Positions 9,201 through 21,300 of a stretch of DNA of 64,000 bases are shown one piece after another; positions within the stretch are counted from its first letter, which is position 1; each line of letters begins with the position of its first letter. This DNA is from Limnephilus marmoratus (lineage: Eukaryota > Arthropoda > Insecta > Trichoptera > Limnephilidae): contig OU862910.1 of NCBI GenBank assembly GCA_917880885.1, positions 17,062,710 through 17,126,709 of the forward strand, written 5' to 3'. The notes beneath the pieces were generated by a model, which did no database searches, was not told the origin of the DNA, and was given only the letters and a program-made list of their open reading frames with translations. Made by a program: the position numbers and the translations under genes.

Positions 9201-12013
9201 GGACTATGGCATCCCCAATTAGGGTATGTTGTGAGGCTGAAGGTAGTGGGGAGGGGAAGGAGATAGGGAAGAGGAAGGTGGGGATAGTACCTGGCTATTT
9301 AGATCTGGTCACCAAACACGGCTAAAGCCATTTCAAGCAACGTTGCAACTCAGGTACTTAACCACAAACCCCGGCACGCTGACGGGCTAGAGTAGGTCCG
9401 CCAAAAAACGGAAAACGAGCACTATAGTGAAATTTTTTAATAAAATTTTAAATGCCGAACGCTCTGCGGGTAATTTATAATTAATTTCATGGAATTGGCA
9501 ATAATATGTTTCTTATGTTTTTTCCCAGATATTTGTGTTCCAAGTTTTGTAAGCAGCCAGCCGCCATTTAATTTCTTCAAAATTGCGAGTGGTTCTAGGC
9601 TTTTGGTAGTGGCCCTGATTGCTTTGAGGACTATCATACCAAATTATTTTATTTGTTATTAGTTTACATGTACATAAAAAACAAAAATTATTATTGTTCG
9701 ATTTATGAATATTATGTTTTTTGGTAACTTTTTGAATAAAAATTTGGAAAAAAACTTACGAAAGAAGAGAAGGTCATATTTGTATCCGTAAAGAAGGTCA
9801 TATTTGTATCCGTATGTCGTAAATCATATTTTAATATTTTTTAAATTTTTATTTTTATGTTTTTGTTTACCTTAATCCAATATGTAAACAAATTTAAAGA
9901 AATTAATTCATTTGAATATACGGTTCAAAAGTTACAATAGATTTAGTACACCAATGCAGGTTTTCAATTTTTGGTACAAAATTAATTCAGTGGTGAAGGC
10001 CAATTTTTTAGCTCATTAATTCTGTGGCCAATGGGTTAAGAGTCTGAATTACATGCAATCATTAAGCTCACTATAAACAATAACCGCTGTGTGGTGAATA
10101 GTGTAGCCAAGTGAAGGTGAAATGCTGGTGAGGTTCTTCAAGTAAATAATTTACTATTTTACAGTCTCATTTAAATCTTCACACTGGAAAGACGCCATTT
10201 TGTTGTCCTTGGTGCCCTAAAACCTTTGCAGACAGATCCAATTGCAGAATTCATAAAAGAAGAATGCATCCTGCTGAGGTTGCTGAAAGTGAAGCTACCA
10301 CAGGAAAAAGGACCAGAAGTAAGTTTTATTATGAAATGTTGTTTTTGTACTGTTAGTTAATGGTTATTCATTTCAAAATTCTACTTAATAATTCCAATTT
10401 TTATCTTGAAGTATTTATACAGGGTGTCCGGGGGTAAAGTGCATTAACTTAGGGAGGTGATTCTACAGAAGTAAAAAAAAGATAAATAACTTTTTTCGAA
10501 ATTCCAAATTTTAGGGATAGTTTTGTGGTAAAAAGATAAAATTAGACCGGCTTGTGCGGCCAGCTTTATTATTTTCCACTGTTACAATACGGGCCAATCA
10601 CAACCATGCAATGTTGCCACAATCGTACCCGGCAGGCTCTCAGCAAGTAAGATCGTACCTCACACTAAAGATTTTTAGTAGGTACGTCTTTTGTGTATGG
10701 AAAAAAAATGTTGAAATTTCGGAAAAAGTTGTTAATCTTTTTTACTCCTACCATCATGTAGAATCAATCACCTCTCGAAGTTAATACACTCTATCCCCGG
10801 ACATCCTGTATATTATACTAGCTGGTACCCATCATGTGTTGCTATGCCATTTAATAAAGAAATTGTTTCTCCCTGCATGTCTTTTCCCATTCGTCCTGTT
10901 CCCCTTTCCCTCTCGTGTTCCCACTCCGCGTCCTCCACCTTCCCTCTCCCCTCCCCCCCCCTCCCCCCTCACAGGTACCCTTCGCCTCCTCCTGCGAACC
11001 CCCTACCCCCTCCCGCAATCCATAATTTCAGTTCCGGTACATTCAGTTTTTTAAACAGCTCGCGTGTCTATTGCATTTTTTTATACAAATTTCATAATGC
11101 CAAAGCTCACCAGTAGTTTTATACAAACCTTGTCCTGACAATAACGAAAAAAAAAAAAAAGAATTACCTAATTTGGTGCAGTCATTCGGAAGTTATGCGC
11201 GTACATACATTTCGGCGATATTAACTACGATGCCTTGAATAAAATGTCCTGCAAATATATCAACACTGTTTTCGTCTGACTTTAGCAATAACTCACTTTT
11301 GATAGTGACAGAAAACGTATAATAAATAATATAATATATTAATATTTATAATTTCATAACAAAAATGTCATAATGCCAGAGGTTACCATTATATACAGCC
11401 TATTTTACTTGCGTATAATTTAGCTTTCCATTGTTGAAAGAATTTTTGAAATCTTTTTAGTTGTTTAGACGTGAAAGCGTAACAAACACACGCACTTTCG
11501 CATTTATAATATTAGTGTAGATACACACTCCTTGAGTTATGTTCTAGCACAGTGGGTCCCAAACTCTTTTGGCCCACAGACCCCCACCGAACGAAGCTTC
11601 TTTTTTGTCCAAAACTAGGAAAATTTGCTGTATGCACTTCACGCATGCACCACTTTTTTTATTTTATATTAAACTTTGCGCAGACCCCCTGACGTTGTTC
11701 AGGGACCCCCAACTCAATTTAAATTTTCTAGGGACCCCCTGAATCAACCTGGGGATCCCCGGGGGTCCGTAAAGACCACTTTGGGAACCACTGTTCTAGC
11801 CAGGCGTGGCCGGTGCCTTAAATTTTTGGTGGTTCACCGATTTCATCAAAAACGTAATGTATGTAATTTATATAAATGCATGTATCTTACTTATTTACAG
11901 AGAAGATCAATTCTTCAATCCCTTTGCCGAGCGAAGACTTCAATCACACTTGTATTAAAATCGGGGATAGTTCGAATAAGAAAACTACTTTGCAAGCGGC
12001 AACACTGCATTAA
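3221..12013 (+). CDS. ZAD-C2H2 zinc-finger protein, gene B (8 exons, 515 aa, complete)
   Basis: Exons: 3221-3382, 3477-3859, 3937-4110, 5233-5433, 5532-5702, 6540-6729, 10165-10318, 11901-12013; every intron is GT-AG and phases agree through to TAA at 12011-12013. Residues about 20-90 form a ZAD dimerisation domain with zinc ligands C21, C24, C66 and C69 split by intron 1. A basic linker ([13 protein letters not shown]) follows. Ten C2H2 fingers run from about residue 185. The second has a CxC instead of CxxC pair, and finger 9 is split by intron 6 between its cysteines and histidines (KWRRSIE / SHLNLH). The last is CPWC...H..RRMH, then a 37-residue tail. ZAD proteins dimerise and bind DNA in the nucleus; the target is unknown. 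Start could also be ATG 3230, 3236 or 3245. AATAAA lies at 12267. Introns hold transposons. Confidence 0.92.
4252..4734. mobile_element. MITE with long terminal inverted repeats and 8-bp TSD, in intron 3 of gene B
   Basis: The left end GGTAAATATTTCCCTATCGA is mirrored at the right (about 4690-4734) with few mismatches, the arms running about 45 bp. A further internal inverted segment follows (near 4305-4330 against 4616-4645). A perfect duplication CTTATTTA flanks it at 4244-4251 and 4735-4742. The GGTAA start does not fit the usual hAT terminal consensus, so the superfamily is open. No coding capacity. Confidence 0.82.
5790..6420 (-). mobile_element. Penelope-like retroelement, 5'-truncated, GIY-YIG part only
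   Basis: Minus strand, inside intron 5 of gene B. The reading frame 6414-6034 contains a GIY-YIG endonuclease domain of the Penelope type: [17 protein letters not shown], then R and E within [12 protein letters not shown], then [12 protein letters not shown]. It ends naturally at a stop, followed by a 3' region with the typical motif GAAGTGAACATGGTTC / CACGAAACATGTTGATAG and an A-rich end (T run at about 5793-5815 on the plus strand). The reverse transcriptase part is missing, as expected of 5'-truncated copies. The domain call is by motif. Confidence 0.82.
6760..7178 (+). mobile_element. tRNA-derived SINE, full-length copy 1 (intron 6 of gene B)
   Basis: The head (6760-6836) looks like a tRNA: an A-box-like TAGCCCAGTGGGTAAGA and a B box GGTTCGAACCC at 6815-6825, which would be the internal RNA polymerase III promoter. 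An unrelated body follows and the copy ends in A14. The last segment before the poly(A) (TGCGGTATTAACTGT) resembles the end of LINE F (TGTGGAGTTAATGT), suggesting the SINE borrows that LINE's machinery. A second copy is at 45670 (split by a transposon) and a third, 5'-truncated and inverted, at about 9138-9359. Confidence 0.85.
7352..9040. mobile_element. hAT-type element with CATGGGTCGGCAACC end and 8-bp TSD
   Basis: The left end CATGGGTCGGCAACC matches the inverted right end (reverse complement AATGGGTCCGCATCC), and a perfect 8-bp duplication CTCTATAA lies at 7344-7351 and 9041-9048. The subterminal parts contain several GGGCCGCA-type motifs, common in hAT elements. The 1689-bp interior has no transposase; it contains a LINE tail (about 7440-7790) and AT-rich filler. 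It lies in intron 6 of gene B. Confidence 0.85.
7440..7790 (+). mobile_element. LINE 3'-end fragment nested in the hAT element
   Basis: The segment ends CTTCCTGTGTGGTGCTATTG followed by a short A tract, closely similar to the 3' UTR end of LINE F (CTCCTGTGTGGAGTTAATGT, then poly(A)). No reading frame is retained. A related fragment seems to occur at about 33290-33420. Boundaries are approximate. Confidence 0.5.
9109..9388 (-). mobile_element. SINE copy 3, inverted and 5'-truncated, with long imperfect target duplication
   Basis: Reading the minus strand, this is the downstream half of the same SINE as at 6760, ending in an 18-nt poly(A) (T run on the plus strand at about 9138-9155). The body 9156-9359 matches the 6935-7165 region. 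Both flanks carry CCACAAACCCCGGCA followed by similar bases (from about 9110 and 9363), a roughly 24-bp imperfect target duplication of the kind LINE machinery makes. It lacks the tRNA head. Confidence 0.75.
9389..10164. other. Remainder of intron 6 of gene B
   Basis: AT-rich intronic sequence with a short direct repeat of AGAAGGTCATATTTGTATCC at 9767-9810. No gene or recognisable transposon. The acceptor of exon 7 is the AG at 10163-10164. Confidence 0.5.
10420..10808. mobile_element. MITE with CAGGRTGTCCGGGG terminal inverted repeats (intron 7 of gene B)
   Basis: The left end CAGGGTGTCCGGGGGTAAAG and the inverted right end CAGGATGTCCGGGGATAGAG match over about 45 bp with few differences. 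TATA (or TA) is duplicated on both sides. The 389-bp interior has no transposase. Elements with a CAGGGTGTCC start are common in insects; the superfamily was not determined. Confidence 0.78.
10817..11520 (+). mobile_element. Probable RTE-related or SINE-like repeat, with a pyrimidine-rich core
   Basis: The segment starts TACTAGCTGGTACCCATC and ends with the widely seen insect repeat tail CGCATTTATAATATTAGTGT. In the middle is a C/T-rich block (about 10900-10990) and an A14 run at about 11147-11160. Translations of the C-rich block are low-complexity and not genes. The family call is by resemblance of the two ends only. Confidence 0.4.
11550..11793. mobile_element. hAT MITE (244 bp) in intron 7 of gene B
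   Basis: The left end CAGTGGGTCCCAAACTC and the inverted right end CAGTGGTTCCCAAAGTG are similar and have the hAT CAGTG start. Flanks are TTCTAGCA (11542-11549) and TTCTAGCC (11794-11801), a 7/8 match to an 8-bp target duplication. It is non-coding and belongs to the same broad class as the larger element at 54815. Confidence 0.8.
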
Positions 12014-13554
12014 AAAACTTCAGAAATCATAAATTATTTGCTATTTTACACTACGGTTAATTTCTCATGACATTACATCTAATTAGTATTAGAGGATTAG
12101 TGGCAAAGAAGAGTAGGTATTTATTTTGAAAGACCTTCGGATATTAATTAATATCACAATAATTAACACAAGCAATTTTAATTTGCAGCGTAGGATGCAA
12201 ATGGTGGCAGGTGTTTACTGACCCAATGATGTGAAGTTAGCAATAAGTAAAAAAAAACCGCACACAAATAAAAGGTTATTTTCTGCAAAAAAAAGCAAAT
12301 AAAGTCAATGCCAAGTATGTAAATTCGCGGACTCTATCACAAGATAATATCGCACGCATAGCTGACCCGTGACCCGTTGACCCGAGGTTACATTTTACAA
12401 GAGAAATATTATGATTTTACTTAATACTTGATCAAACCCTACATCGCTCGAGCCCTACGTTCGGAATTCTTGGATTCTTCGTTCGGATATCTCCGCTGTC
12501 CGTGCAGCGGACTGTCGCGGGTATTTTTCTTGATATGTTTTGTCAAAACCACGGTCCGGAGATGTTTCGTATGGGCTGCATATAAAATAATATTAGCCAA
12601 ACAGGGCGCTTCGGTCTAACGCGCAGATTGGTATGTACCTCGGTTTCTCGTTCCTAGCCAGTGTTAACCGCGCGGGTGGAATGTTTTTGCCATATTTATC
12701 TACAATATTCTTTCATTTAATGTGTTATTAATTACAATTTTTTTTAATATTTTGTTTAATTTTATAATGAAAAACATTAAGTAAGATTACGATGAGCTGT
12801 AAATTGTTTTTTAACTTTGCTGGCGGTTCGTTGCACGAGTGCACTAAGGCACCGGCCGCGCCTGGTTCTAGCATATATCTTTGTTTTGATCAGTGGCGTT
12901 AATCCACACTTTTTGGAAAGAAACATAGGCCTTAGTGTAAGTATAATGGTCGTGATGTTAATTTCACAGAAGTTCAAACATCTAGGCCTATTTCTGCTTG
13001 TCATAAAGTGTGAAATTTAACCATAACACCGTTGATATATTTATGTATTGTAAGTTTGTTTTTATTATTTCAGAAAACATTAAGATTATTGTTCCTGCCG
13101 AAGATTCGTCCATTCCTAACACTAACTATGATGTTTAACCTTCTTCTTAACTGCCGACATTGCCTATGTTAAATTTTTATCAGTGGAATGTCGCCAGCCT
13201 TCTTTTCGTGGGACTTACCTTAAAAAAACCCCTAGCATACTAAAATACATCATTTATTATTAGTAGCGAAACCCTGTCAGCATTAAGTTCATAAAAATTA
13301 AAAAGGTGTTGATTAAGTTATTGTTTTATTTTAAATTATAATGTTACATCACATCCAAACTATCTGCTTCATTTGAACAAAAAAATATTATTCACTTGGT
13401 GAGAAATATAGCAGAAGATAAAATGAATATGTAAGGGAACATACCCATACTACGTGACCTCTTTGCAGGGCTGTGGCCCCTAGGGGTTAAATGTTGCTTA
13501 TTTTTAGATTTGAATATTAGCCTTGGTGTTTTCTCTTTCTAACACCATTTACAA
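12014..13554. other. Intergenic region between convergent genes B and C, left part
   Basis: It contains the gene B 3' UTR (AATAAA at 12267-12272) and AT-rich DNA. Short open frames here (for example 12428-12619 and 12817-13020) show no recognisable domain and were not called as genes. Confidence 0.5.
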
Positions 13555-14257
13555 GTCTGTCAAATAAGAGTAGAAAACGTAGGAGGGCGCCACTGTTGTA
13601 CAAATGGCAATACTAAAAATATAATCATGGTTATAATCTAAAGCTGTGTAAGCAACATTTTTATTAAAAATTAAAAAGGCATAAAAGTGAAAAAAAAAAA
13701 TTTTTCATTCCACTGATCTCAAAATTAGAATTGCATATAAGTATATTGTTATTACATCTTTGCAATTGTGTGTTAACATAATGAAGAATAACGATTTTGT
13801 AATAAAATATAAAGCACACTTTAGAAATTGTTCACTGCTCACATTTATTTAATATTAGCTTAAGTACTTACTAGCGTTGCCCAGGCTTCAGATCATGTCT
13901 CTAATTTTAGATCTGAATATATTTAACTCATTCAGATCTAAATGTAGTGTAACTAAACTCACCGCTAATGATTCTTCCTTTCTACCTACTGTTAAATTTA
14001 AATATATGTTATTTAAATGAAAACCAATCACTTTGTAAAACACAATTTAATCTAGTCATTAAGTAGGTAACTTAACAAAAGTGCTTCTTCGATTTTTTTT
14101 TTAAGAATAAAAAAAAAGTTATTTTAAACGTGTATACAGTGTTCTGTATCATCAGTGTTATTGCACTTCAAAAGAATATATGACAGGTAAATTGGTGTTG
14201 CCAGCCTGCAAATTTCGTAGTTCCAGTTTTTATTTTTTCTACTCTTATTTGACAGAC
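13555..14257. mobile_element. MITE-like element with 23-bp perfect terminal inverted repeats
   Basis: The sequence GTCTGTCAAATAAGAGTAGA plus three more bases opens the element and its exact reverse complement closes it at 14235-14257. The next bases differ. No convincing target duplication was found and there is no coding sequence, so the superfamily is open. A piece of an RTE-like repeat (TACTAGCGTTGCCCAGG) lies inside at about 13870. Confidence 0.65.
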
Positions 14258-15220
14258 TCTATATTATATTTCTCACTATGATAGTTAGGGAGACACAACT
14301 ATTTCTATGAGACCTATATGAGTTGTTCCGAAAAGCGAACAAATTAACCTGAGGGGTTGACATGTATAATAATAATATCTACTTTTGTACTATTTTTCAA
14401 GAATTATTTTAGCATGCTTAGCAAATAATGTTGAGTTTTTAGAGTTCTATTTATGATGTAGTATAAAAGAAAGGCAGGATTATGGTTTATTATCATATAA
14501 TGTTATGTCTATAGGCAGAGTTTCAGATATATTATGTACTTACTTGTACAATCATGGTTTAAGTTTCTTCTGGTAAGTCACCAACATTTTTGGGGCCGAT
14601 AGACATAACTATAAAAACGCAGGCATTGTAAATATGCCGAAATATACCAAGCCAAATAATGCCGGCACTTTTATAGCCGAGTCTGTACCTAGCTTTAAAC
14701 AGTTTTGAGATTAGACAATTTGAAATTGTTGAGATGTAGGAACCTTTTGAATTGAATGTTTAATTTTACATCGTTACACATCTACCGGATCTGCCCTGAT
14801 GATGGACACTGCAACGATGTCCGAAACATTGGCTAAAGAAGGAGGTAGCGCAACACGTCATAACACCCCAAAAACAAATAACGAAAATGCTTTTGGCCGT
14901 GAAAATCTTAAAACTTATCTGAATGTTTAATGGTTATGGATTTACATAAAGTAGGTATGTATAATCTTAAAATAAACATTACATTATCTTTACAAACCCA
15001 AAAAAATATTTCATAGTCACAAAAATTTTCAAAATGTTATATCTCAAAACAGTGTTTTTGTAGGAGACTGCATATACAAGGTCGAAATAATATCACCTGT
15101 CCCACCTAATGATTAGATTAAATGTATATTTATTAACAAAATGCATATAATATTAGGTATTTGAAAAAAAAAACATTATGAATTCATTATTGTCATTTCC
15201 TTTTTCTGTGTAAAGTTGGT
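14258..15220. other. Intergenic region, right part; possible Penelope-type 3' remnant near 14790
   Basis: AT-rich, no gene. The segment CTGATGATGGACACTGCAAC followed by GATGTCCGAAACATTGG (about 14797-14835) resembles the 3' ends of Penelope-like elements, but no coding remnant supports it. The gene C poly(A) signal (AATAAA on the minus strand) lies at 15129-15134. Confidence 0.35.
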
Positions 15221-15354
15221 TCACTCCGAATCGGTGCCCGATTTGACAGGATTTAAATTGTCAATTTTTGGAAAGACCTGAGGTTGAATGACATCATCGA
15301 ACCGAATACTTCGAGGGGTGATTTCTTCATTAGTACCAATTCGTTTTATTTTTC
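15221..15354 (-). CDS. Gene C exon 9: C-terminal tail
   Basis: A 43-residue finger-free tail beginning KIKRIGTNEEITPRSIRF and ending at TGA (15223-15221). Sequence identity to the tails of genes A and B is low, so the tail is the least conserved part. It is preceded by a TTTTTCAG acceptor. Confidence 0.85.
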
Positions 15355-18300
15355 CTGAAAAATAAACAAAACATGATTTACATAACATTGTTATTTTGTT
15401 AAGTACAACTACGTATCTAATTCTTTTACCACCAAATCAAATTTTCCCAAATTTTGAAGTATGAGTGCTTATAAGGAAATAATTATTTCAATTGAATCAT
15501 TCTACTGTGCATATGTATGTTTGTAAGAAAGCAGCGGGACTATCCTCTGGGGGAAATACCTTTAGATGACTCAAATGGTTTTTATTTTATTTCATAAATT
15601 GTTAGTATAACTATTTAAGAATATGTTCCCAAAGTTTTAAATAAAATTTTCAAATCGTTCCGGTGTTATGGGGGTTTTTAAGTGAGCTTCCTCCCTTAAG
15701 TGCCGAACTGCGTGGTAAACTTGAAACGCTTTTTTCTTGAAACGACTTTTTGAATTTGTGTGCACTCTAGCTCAAAAAGTTTTTAACCAATTATGGCGTT
15801 AGGTGAATATGTTTAAATGTGTAAGGTGTGTCGTAAATCAAATAAGCAGGATGTCGGTACAATACTTACAAGTTTATTTACAAATTACAACAGAAACAGA
15901 ATTCAACACCAAAGTTAAATATTAAATTATTAACAATAATAATTAATGTGAAGGGCGAACAAACACGATATACAAGTTGCGTCTTGACCGAGAGTTTAAA
16001 GCAGAATGAATTGGCGATCTTCGTCGCAGCGCGAGCAAGAGTCTTGTGACAGAGATTGATTCCAATTGGTTGATGGGGTACCAATCGGATTGATTGCCGT
16101 ACGACTGCAGATCAATGACATTGTTCGACCTCCACACAATCGTTTTAAAAATTTGCGCATACTTTCTTTCTATAATTAGCTCTATATGAACCTAAGTTTG
16201 TAGTAATATCATTGTCCAAAGTATTTTTTTTGCAAAAAAAAGTTTAAAAAATGGCAAAAAATAAAGGTTTGTTGTTTACATACCTGTAAAAATTAAATAT
16301 TCAATTTTTTGGGGGAAGTTAGGTTTATATAGAAGTGACATATGTTACTAAATTCAAAACTCTATAGATGTGAGATGAAAACTGTGGCCTCCAGAATGCA
16401 CACAAATAGCTACGTCTGATGGTGACGTTCGATAGGTAGCAGCTGATAATTTTCATATTTTCCAAGTAAATGCTTAACAATTTCACAATATTTTCTTAAA
16501 TAAATGTGTAAAATGACCTCAAAGTTTAAATAAATTATATACATTTCTTCCATGCCAAAAAAATCATTAAAAAAAACTAGGCCTAAAGGTATTTCCACCC
16601 TTAAGATGACAATAAAATAGCACAAACTTACGAATGTTATTTATTCCATTTTTAGCTTCATGTTCCGCAAGTTCTACAGGATGCTTTCTCCTTTTGTGAA
16701 TTCGGCAATTTGATCCGTCAGCAAAAGTTTTGGGACACCACGGACAAGCAAATGGCGTTTTGCCTGTGTGATTATTTAAATGGGACTGAAATAAAATTTA
16801 TTTTACATATTAGAAAACATTATATTATACACCGTAATTCAACTCATACTGCGAGGGGATAATTATGCATAATCTAATTTTTACAGTGTGTTGGGTAGTT
16901 TCCTTGAGAAAGGTTTCTTGGGAATTTCGGGTTATAAATGGCATTTCTCTGTGGTTTTATATAACTCCTGGGTGAAATATGTATGTCCATAGATAACTAA
17001 CTACTAGCATTTACTCAATTTTTTTTTAAATCTACTCAAATGATTTGATATTTGCTTAGCAAATTCTATATTTATGTATTATATCACCTAACAAAAAAAT
17101 TAAAACCTTACCTCAAATGACCTCCTCCATTTAAATCCTTTGTTGCAGAAACCACAAACAAATCTGCAAGTATCTACATGAAGATGCATGTGCTCCCGTA
17201 GGGTTTTTTCGTAGGAAAATTGAGATGGACATTTGGTACATTTATAGATTACACCGTCGTGGACATCCGTATGTCGCTTCAGAGCTTTGCTTGTCTTGTA
17301 GCTGCAACAAAATATACACTTATGTAGAATGCCATAAAATATACATACAGGCATTGGGTACTTCATAGACAACTCAAAAACATACAAGGGCATACATTAA
17401 TTACGTGAGCTCAACAGGGGGGGGGGGGGGGGTCCAGCAAAATCTCACGTTGAAAAGAATATATGAACTGGTCCAAATTAATCTCACCAAGGGGGGGAGG
17501 GGTCTAGATCGGAAGAAAAACTGCTCACGTAATTAATATATGCCCCCTAATACCTCCTTTGAAAATTCATTAAAGGTGATGAAAAAAAAAATTGTTTAAA
17601 TAGGTGATGTTAGATTATAGACTATACTTCAATTTTTTTTTCACTTTTAATGACTTTTCACAGGGGTGTTGAAATGCCACTTTGTTGAGTTGTCGTGGAA
17701 TCCTTTTGCACATACATGCAATGAAACTTGCTTAACCCGTCTAATCACAGGAAACCGAAGTTGTCCCAAAACATCATAGGCCGTTAATATAACAATAACA
17801 GATTGTCCCAGAGCGACCGCGCATTATTAAAAGTTAGATATTTCCCTTCCCGTCATGCGCACATTTGTGATTTTTTTATGTTAGAAAGTTAAATAAATAA
17901 TGCTTCTAATTGTCTTAGGAATATATGAGCTATGTTGTTCAGATATTTTACAAACCCAATCATAAGTGACGGATTTATTTCACGCCAATTTGTGACATAA
18001 TACATATTTAATTTTAAAATAAAATTGTATGAAAGTGATAAAAAGTGAAGTGACAAATATTTGTATTAATTACAAATTTTCTTAAGAAAAGGAGTACTTT
18101 AAGTCGAATATTCGAAGGTATGTATTTTTAAGCCAATTTACATTTCCAATATCAAGGAATTTAATTCCTGTGTTGATCACGGCTTGACGCGTTGGTGGAG
18201 CTCTCTCGGTTTTTTGTGAATAACTGTGTCAGTTTACGTTCAGTCATACTAAAAATTTGCCAGAATACGTATTTTATTTAATAGATTCAGTTTTCAATCT

Positions 18301-21300
18301 CGAAATTATTGTTTTTTGTGTAATTAACTTGTGAGAGCTAATAATATAATAATATTTTAATCACATATCGAAGTTAACAAACATAACAGTTTTAAGTGCC
18401 ACCAAAATGACTGTGACTTTATACTGAGGGGTGAACCCACTCGTAATTAATGGTTATTAGTTCTTTGGCGCCGAAGGATAAAGCCACTTCATACGAAACA
18501 GATAAGTTCCATATTTCAAAACTTTTCACTTGTCAACTAAATTAATGTTTATTTCTTTCAGCTTTGTTTTCAAAACAAACTCAATGTAGATATTGAGAAT
18601 GGTTGTCCGTAAGCATTGGCGAAGGTAGAATATTTATTGCATTCATTGAGGCAGGCTCTGGTTGATTGATTTTTATTATTTCAGGAAAGGTTGTGGAACA
18701 CTGAACTCTGACAAATATTTAGAATTCACCGAGAGATATAGCTTAATCTACCCGAACGAGTACACAATAATCTCACGGTTACATAATACGTTTCAAGTGT
18801 ACCATATGCCTTAGGTTAGGTTTTTAATTTATTTTTATTTAGGTAGGTAATTCACGATGCGCTATGATGGTTGACAAAATATTGGAATAAGAAACATAGC
18901 TTTTTGTGAAGGAAATAACACACCAGCCATCGAAACACATAAAACCGCCTCAACAAGGAAATGAAGTAAAGGAACACCTATGAACTAATATGAAGATCAA
19001 AGACTTGGACACATGGTGAGGCAGAGAGGACTTAGTCACGGTGGACTGGAAATTTTTTCCCAGTCGGGATATGGCGGGAAGCGAATACCTACCGCGAAGC
19101 AAGAAGCAGAAAACGAGAAGCAACGGAAGCGGAAAGCAAGAAGCAGCGAGAAGTGAGAAGCAGTGGGAAGCTGGAAATGCTACGTGGAAAGCAGGTAGCA
19201 ATTAGTCGGAAGTAAGAAGCAGCGGGAAGCAAAAAAAAAAAAGAAGTAGTAAGTGGGAAGCAGGACGTAGGTAGCATGAAGTCATAAGAAACAAGAAGCA
19301 AGAAGCAGGGGCAAGCTGAAAACGTGCAGCGGAAACATGAAATAACGGGAAGCTGGAAACAAGAAGCAACAACAACAAAAGAAGCAGGGAAGAAAACTGG
19401 ACGCGGAAAGAAAGAAGCTGGAAGCGAGAAGAAACGGGAAATAAAATAAGCGAAATACGAGAAACGAAAACCAAAGCGCACAACCGATTCCTTTATTCCT
19501 GTCCATCCTACATTCCAATATTGGCTTATTAGGTTGCCATGTATACCAGTCGATTAAACTCCAACCTCCTTCCCATCCTCAGAGCATGTGTTCCAAGTCC
19601 TAACAAAACAGTGCCCCCTGGTGTACCGGTCTCACCGGGACAGGAGTGCTCCTGGCTGGGGTGGTACAATCGTATCGTATTGTATCGTATAATTTACATT
19701 TCCAATATCAAAATTTTAACATTTAGAAACAAAAATGTTGATTTCTAATAAACACATCAGAAAGATTATTTTATCTAGATTTTAGAACAATTTGTGTTTT
19801 TGCAGGTTAAAAATAATGAATAAAAAGGAACATTTAAAATGCATGGGAAGAAACGTAAATTTTTGCGTGCAAACCTTGACAGGCAAAAGCTAACATATTT
19901 TCATATTATTTGAAGGGTTAAGAAGTTTCCACCACTTAAAAAGTAGTTTTCATACTTGAGAAAGTTCCCTTCTGAATTTGAAAATTGGCCCAGTTTATTT
20001 ACTTATTTATTTATTAATCATTAATGCCCTTATGGGCTTTTACACACATTTACATTTTTATGTTTTAGTGCATACAGGTGTGTTTAGAATACAAAGAAAA
20101 CATAAATAGTTTTTACACATGGTACATAGAAATAAAGCTGGTAAGTAAAAAGTATAGCATTATACAATAAAGAGAAAAAATCAGTTTTATATGTATATAC
20201 GTATATAACAAATAATAATAATGGTGAGTTTTTAATGTGCAATTTATGTGTTGAATACATAGCGAAGTTGATTTTAAACAAAAATACATACTACCGACTT
20301 GCACCACACTAAAATTAATATACAAAACGATTCCATTTTGACCAATTACTTTATCGTCAGAATTTCTGCTTAAAGAATTCAATTTCCGAAGACGAAATAC
20401 TTTATACCACGGGCGTAGCCAGGTTTTAGTTTCGGGGAGGGTTCAAGAAAATAAAACTACTGAAAGTGCAAAACTCGTGTCGGGGGGGGGGGGGGGGGGG
20501 TATTGTCGGACTTTTGATTTGCTTTGAAATTTTTTATTTTTTATGTAACTACTTAACTAATTTTTTAATAAAATAATATATGTATAATAAAGTAATAAAT
20601 GTGTATAGAACAAGTAGTGAGCAGATTTTCGTTAAAATTCCGTTTTATATATTTACCTTCATTCATAATTAAATTCTCTTTTGATTGAATTAATTTTAAA
20701 CGAAATTTTTTACTCTTGCTAATTTTGCACAAGTTTGCATAAAAACAAAATCAGTTCCTTTCGGTTTATACGCGCGTTTCATTCAAGTGACTTTTAGCAA
20801 ATTATATGATGCCAGAGTTTAAAGACCAGCCGACTCAAGTAGTTATTCTCCTTACATTTTGCATAAAATCACTTCGCAAAATTCTTGCATAAATTCGCTC
20901 CAAAGAATTTTCCATTAATTTATTTTTTAGAACCGATTGCGAAGAATTGCACTAGAGCAAGGTTAAGTTAGAGGATGACGAAGAATTATTACAGCTAACG
21001 TTGGAAGACTAAATCGAACTAGATTCACTCGTGGGAAAAACGGACCATCTCAGTCCACCACAGCTCCGGTCACCGAGAAGAATTTCTCATTGATTGTCTC
21101 TGGGAAACCACCTATTGCTACTGAAATGGAGAGGCATGTTGACTCCAGGACTTCATGGGACTCCAGGACTTCGTGGGACTCCAGGACTTCGTGATTATTA
21201 TTGGTCGGCGACTTTGCTACAGTACGACTAAATACATAAGATTGCAATGCTATTGCTTTACCTCTGGTAAGACTGCAATACGATTGTGTCCGCAGCAGGC

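Noticed and set aside
10836..11116. Two overlapping proline/leucine-rich frames
   Set aside because: They translate a C/T-rich block within a repeat in gene B intron 7.
12428..13020. Small ORFs between genes B and C
   Set aside because: No domain, no splice or paralogue support, lengths expected by chance.
19089..19518. Several minus-strand open frames (up to 130 codons) rich in S, F, L and P
   Set aside because: They are translations of the purine-rich tandem repeat in all frames; low complexity, no domain, no splice context.
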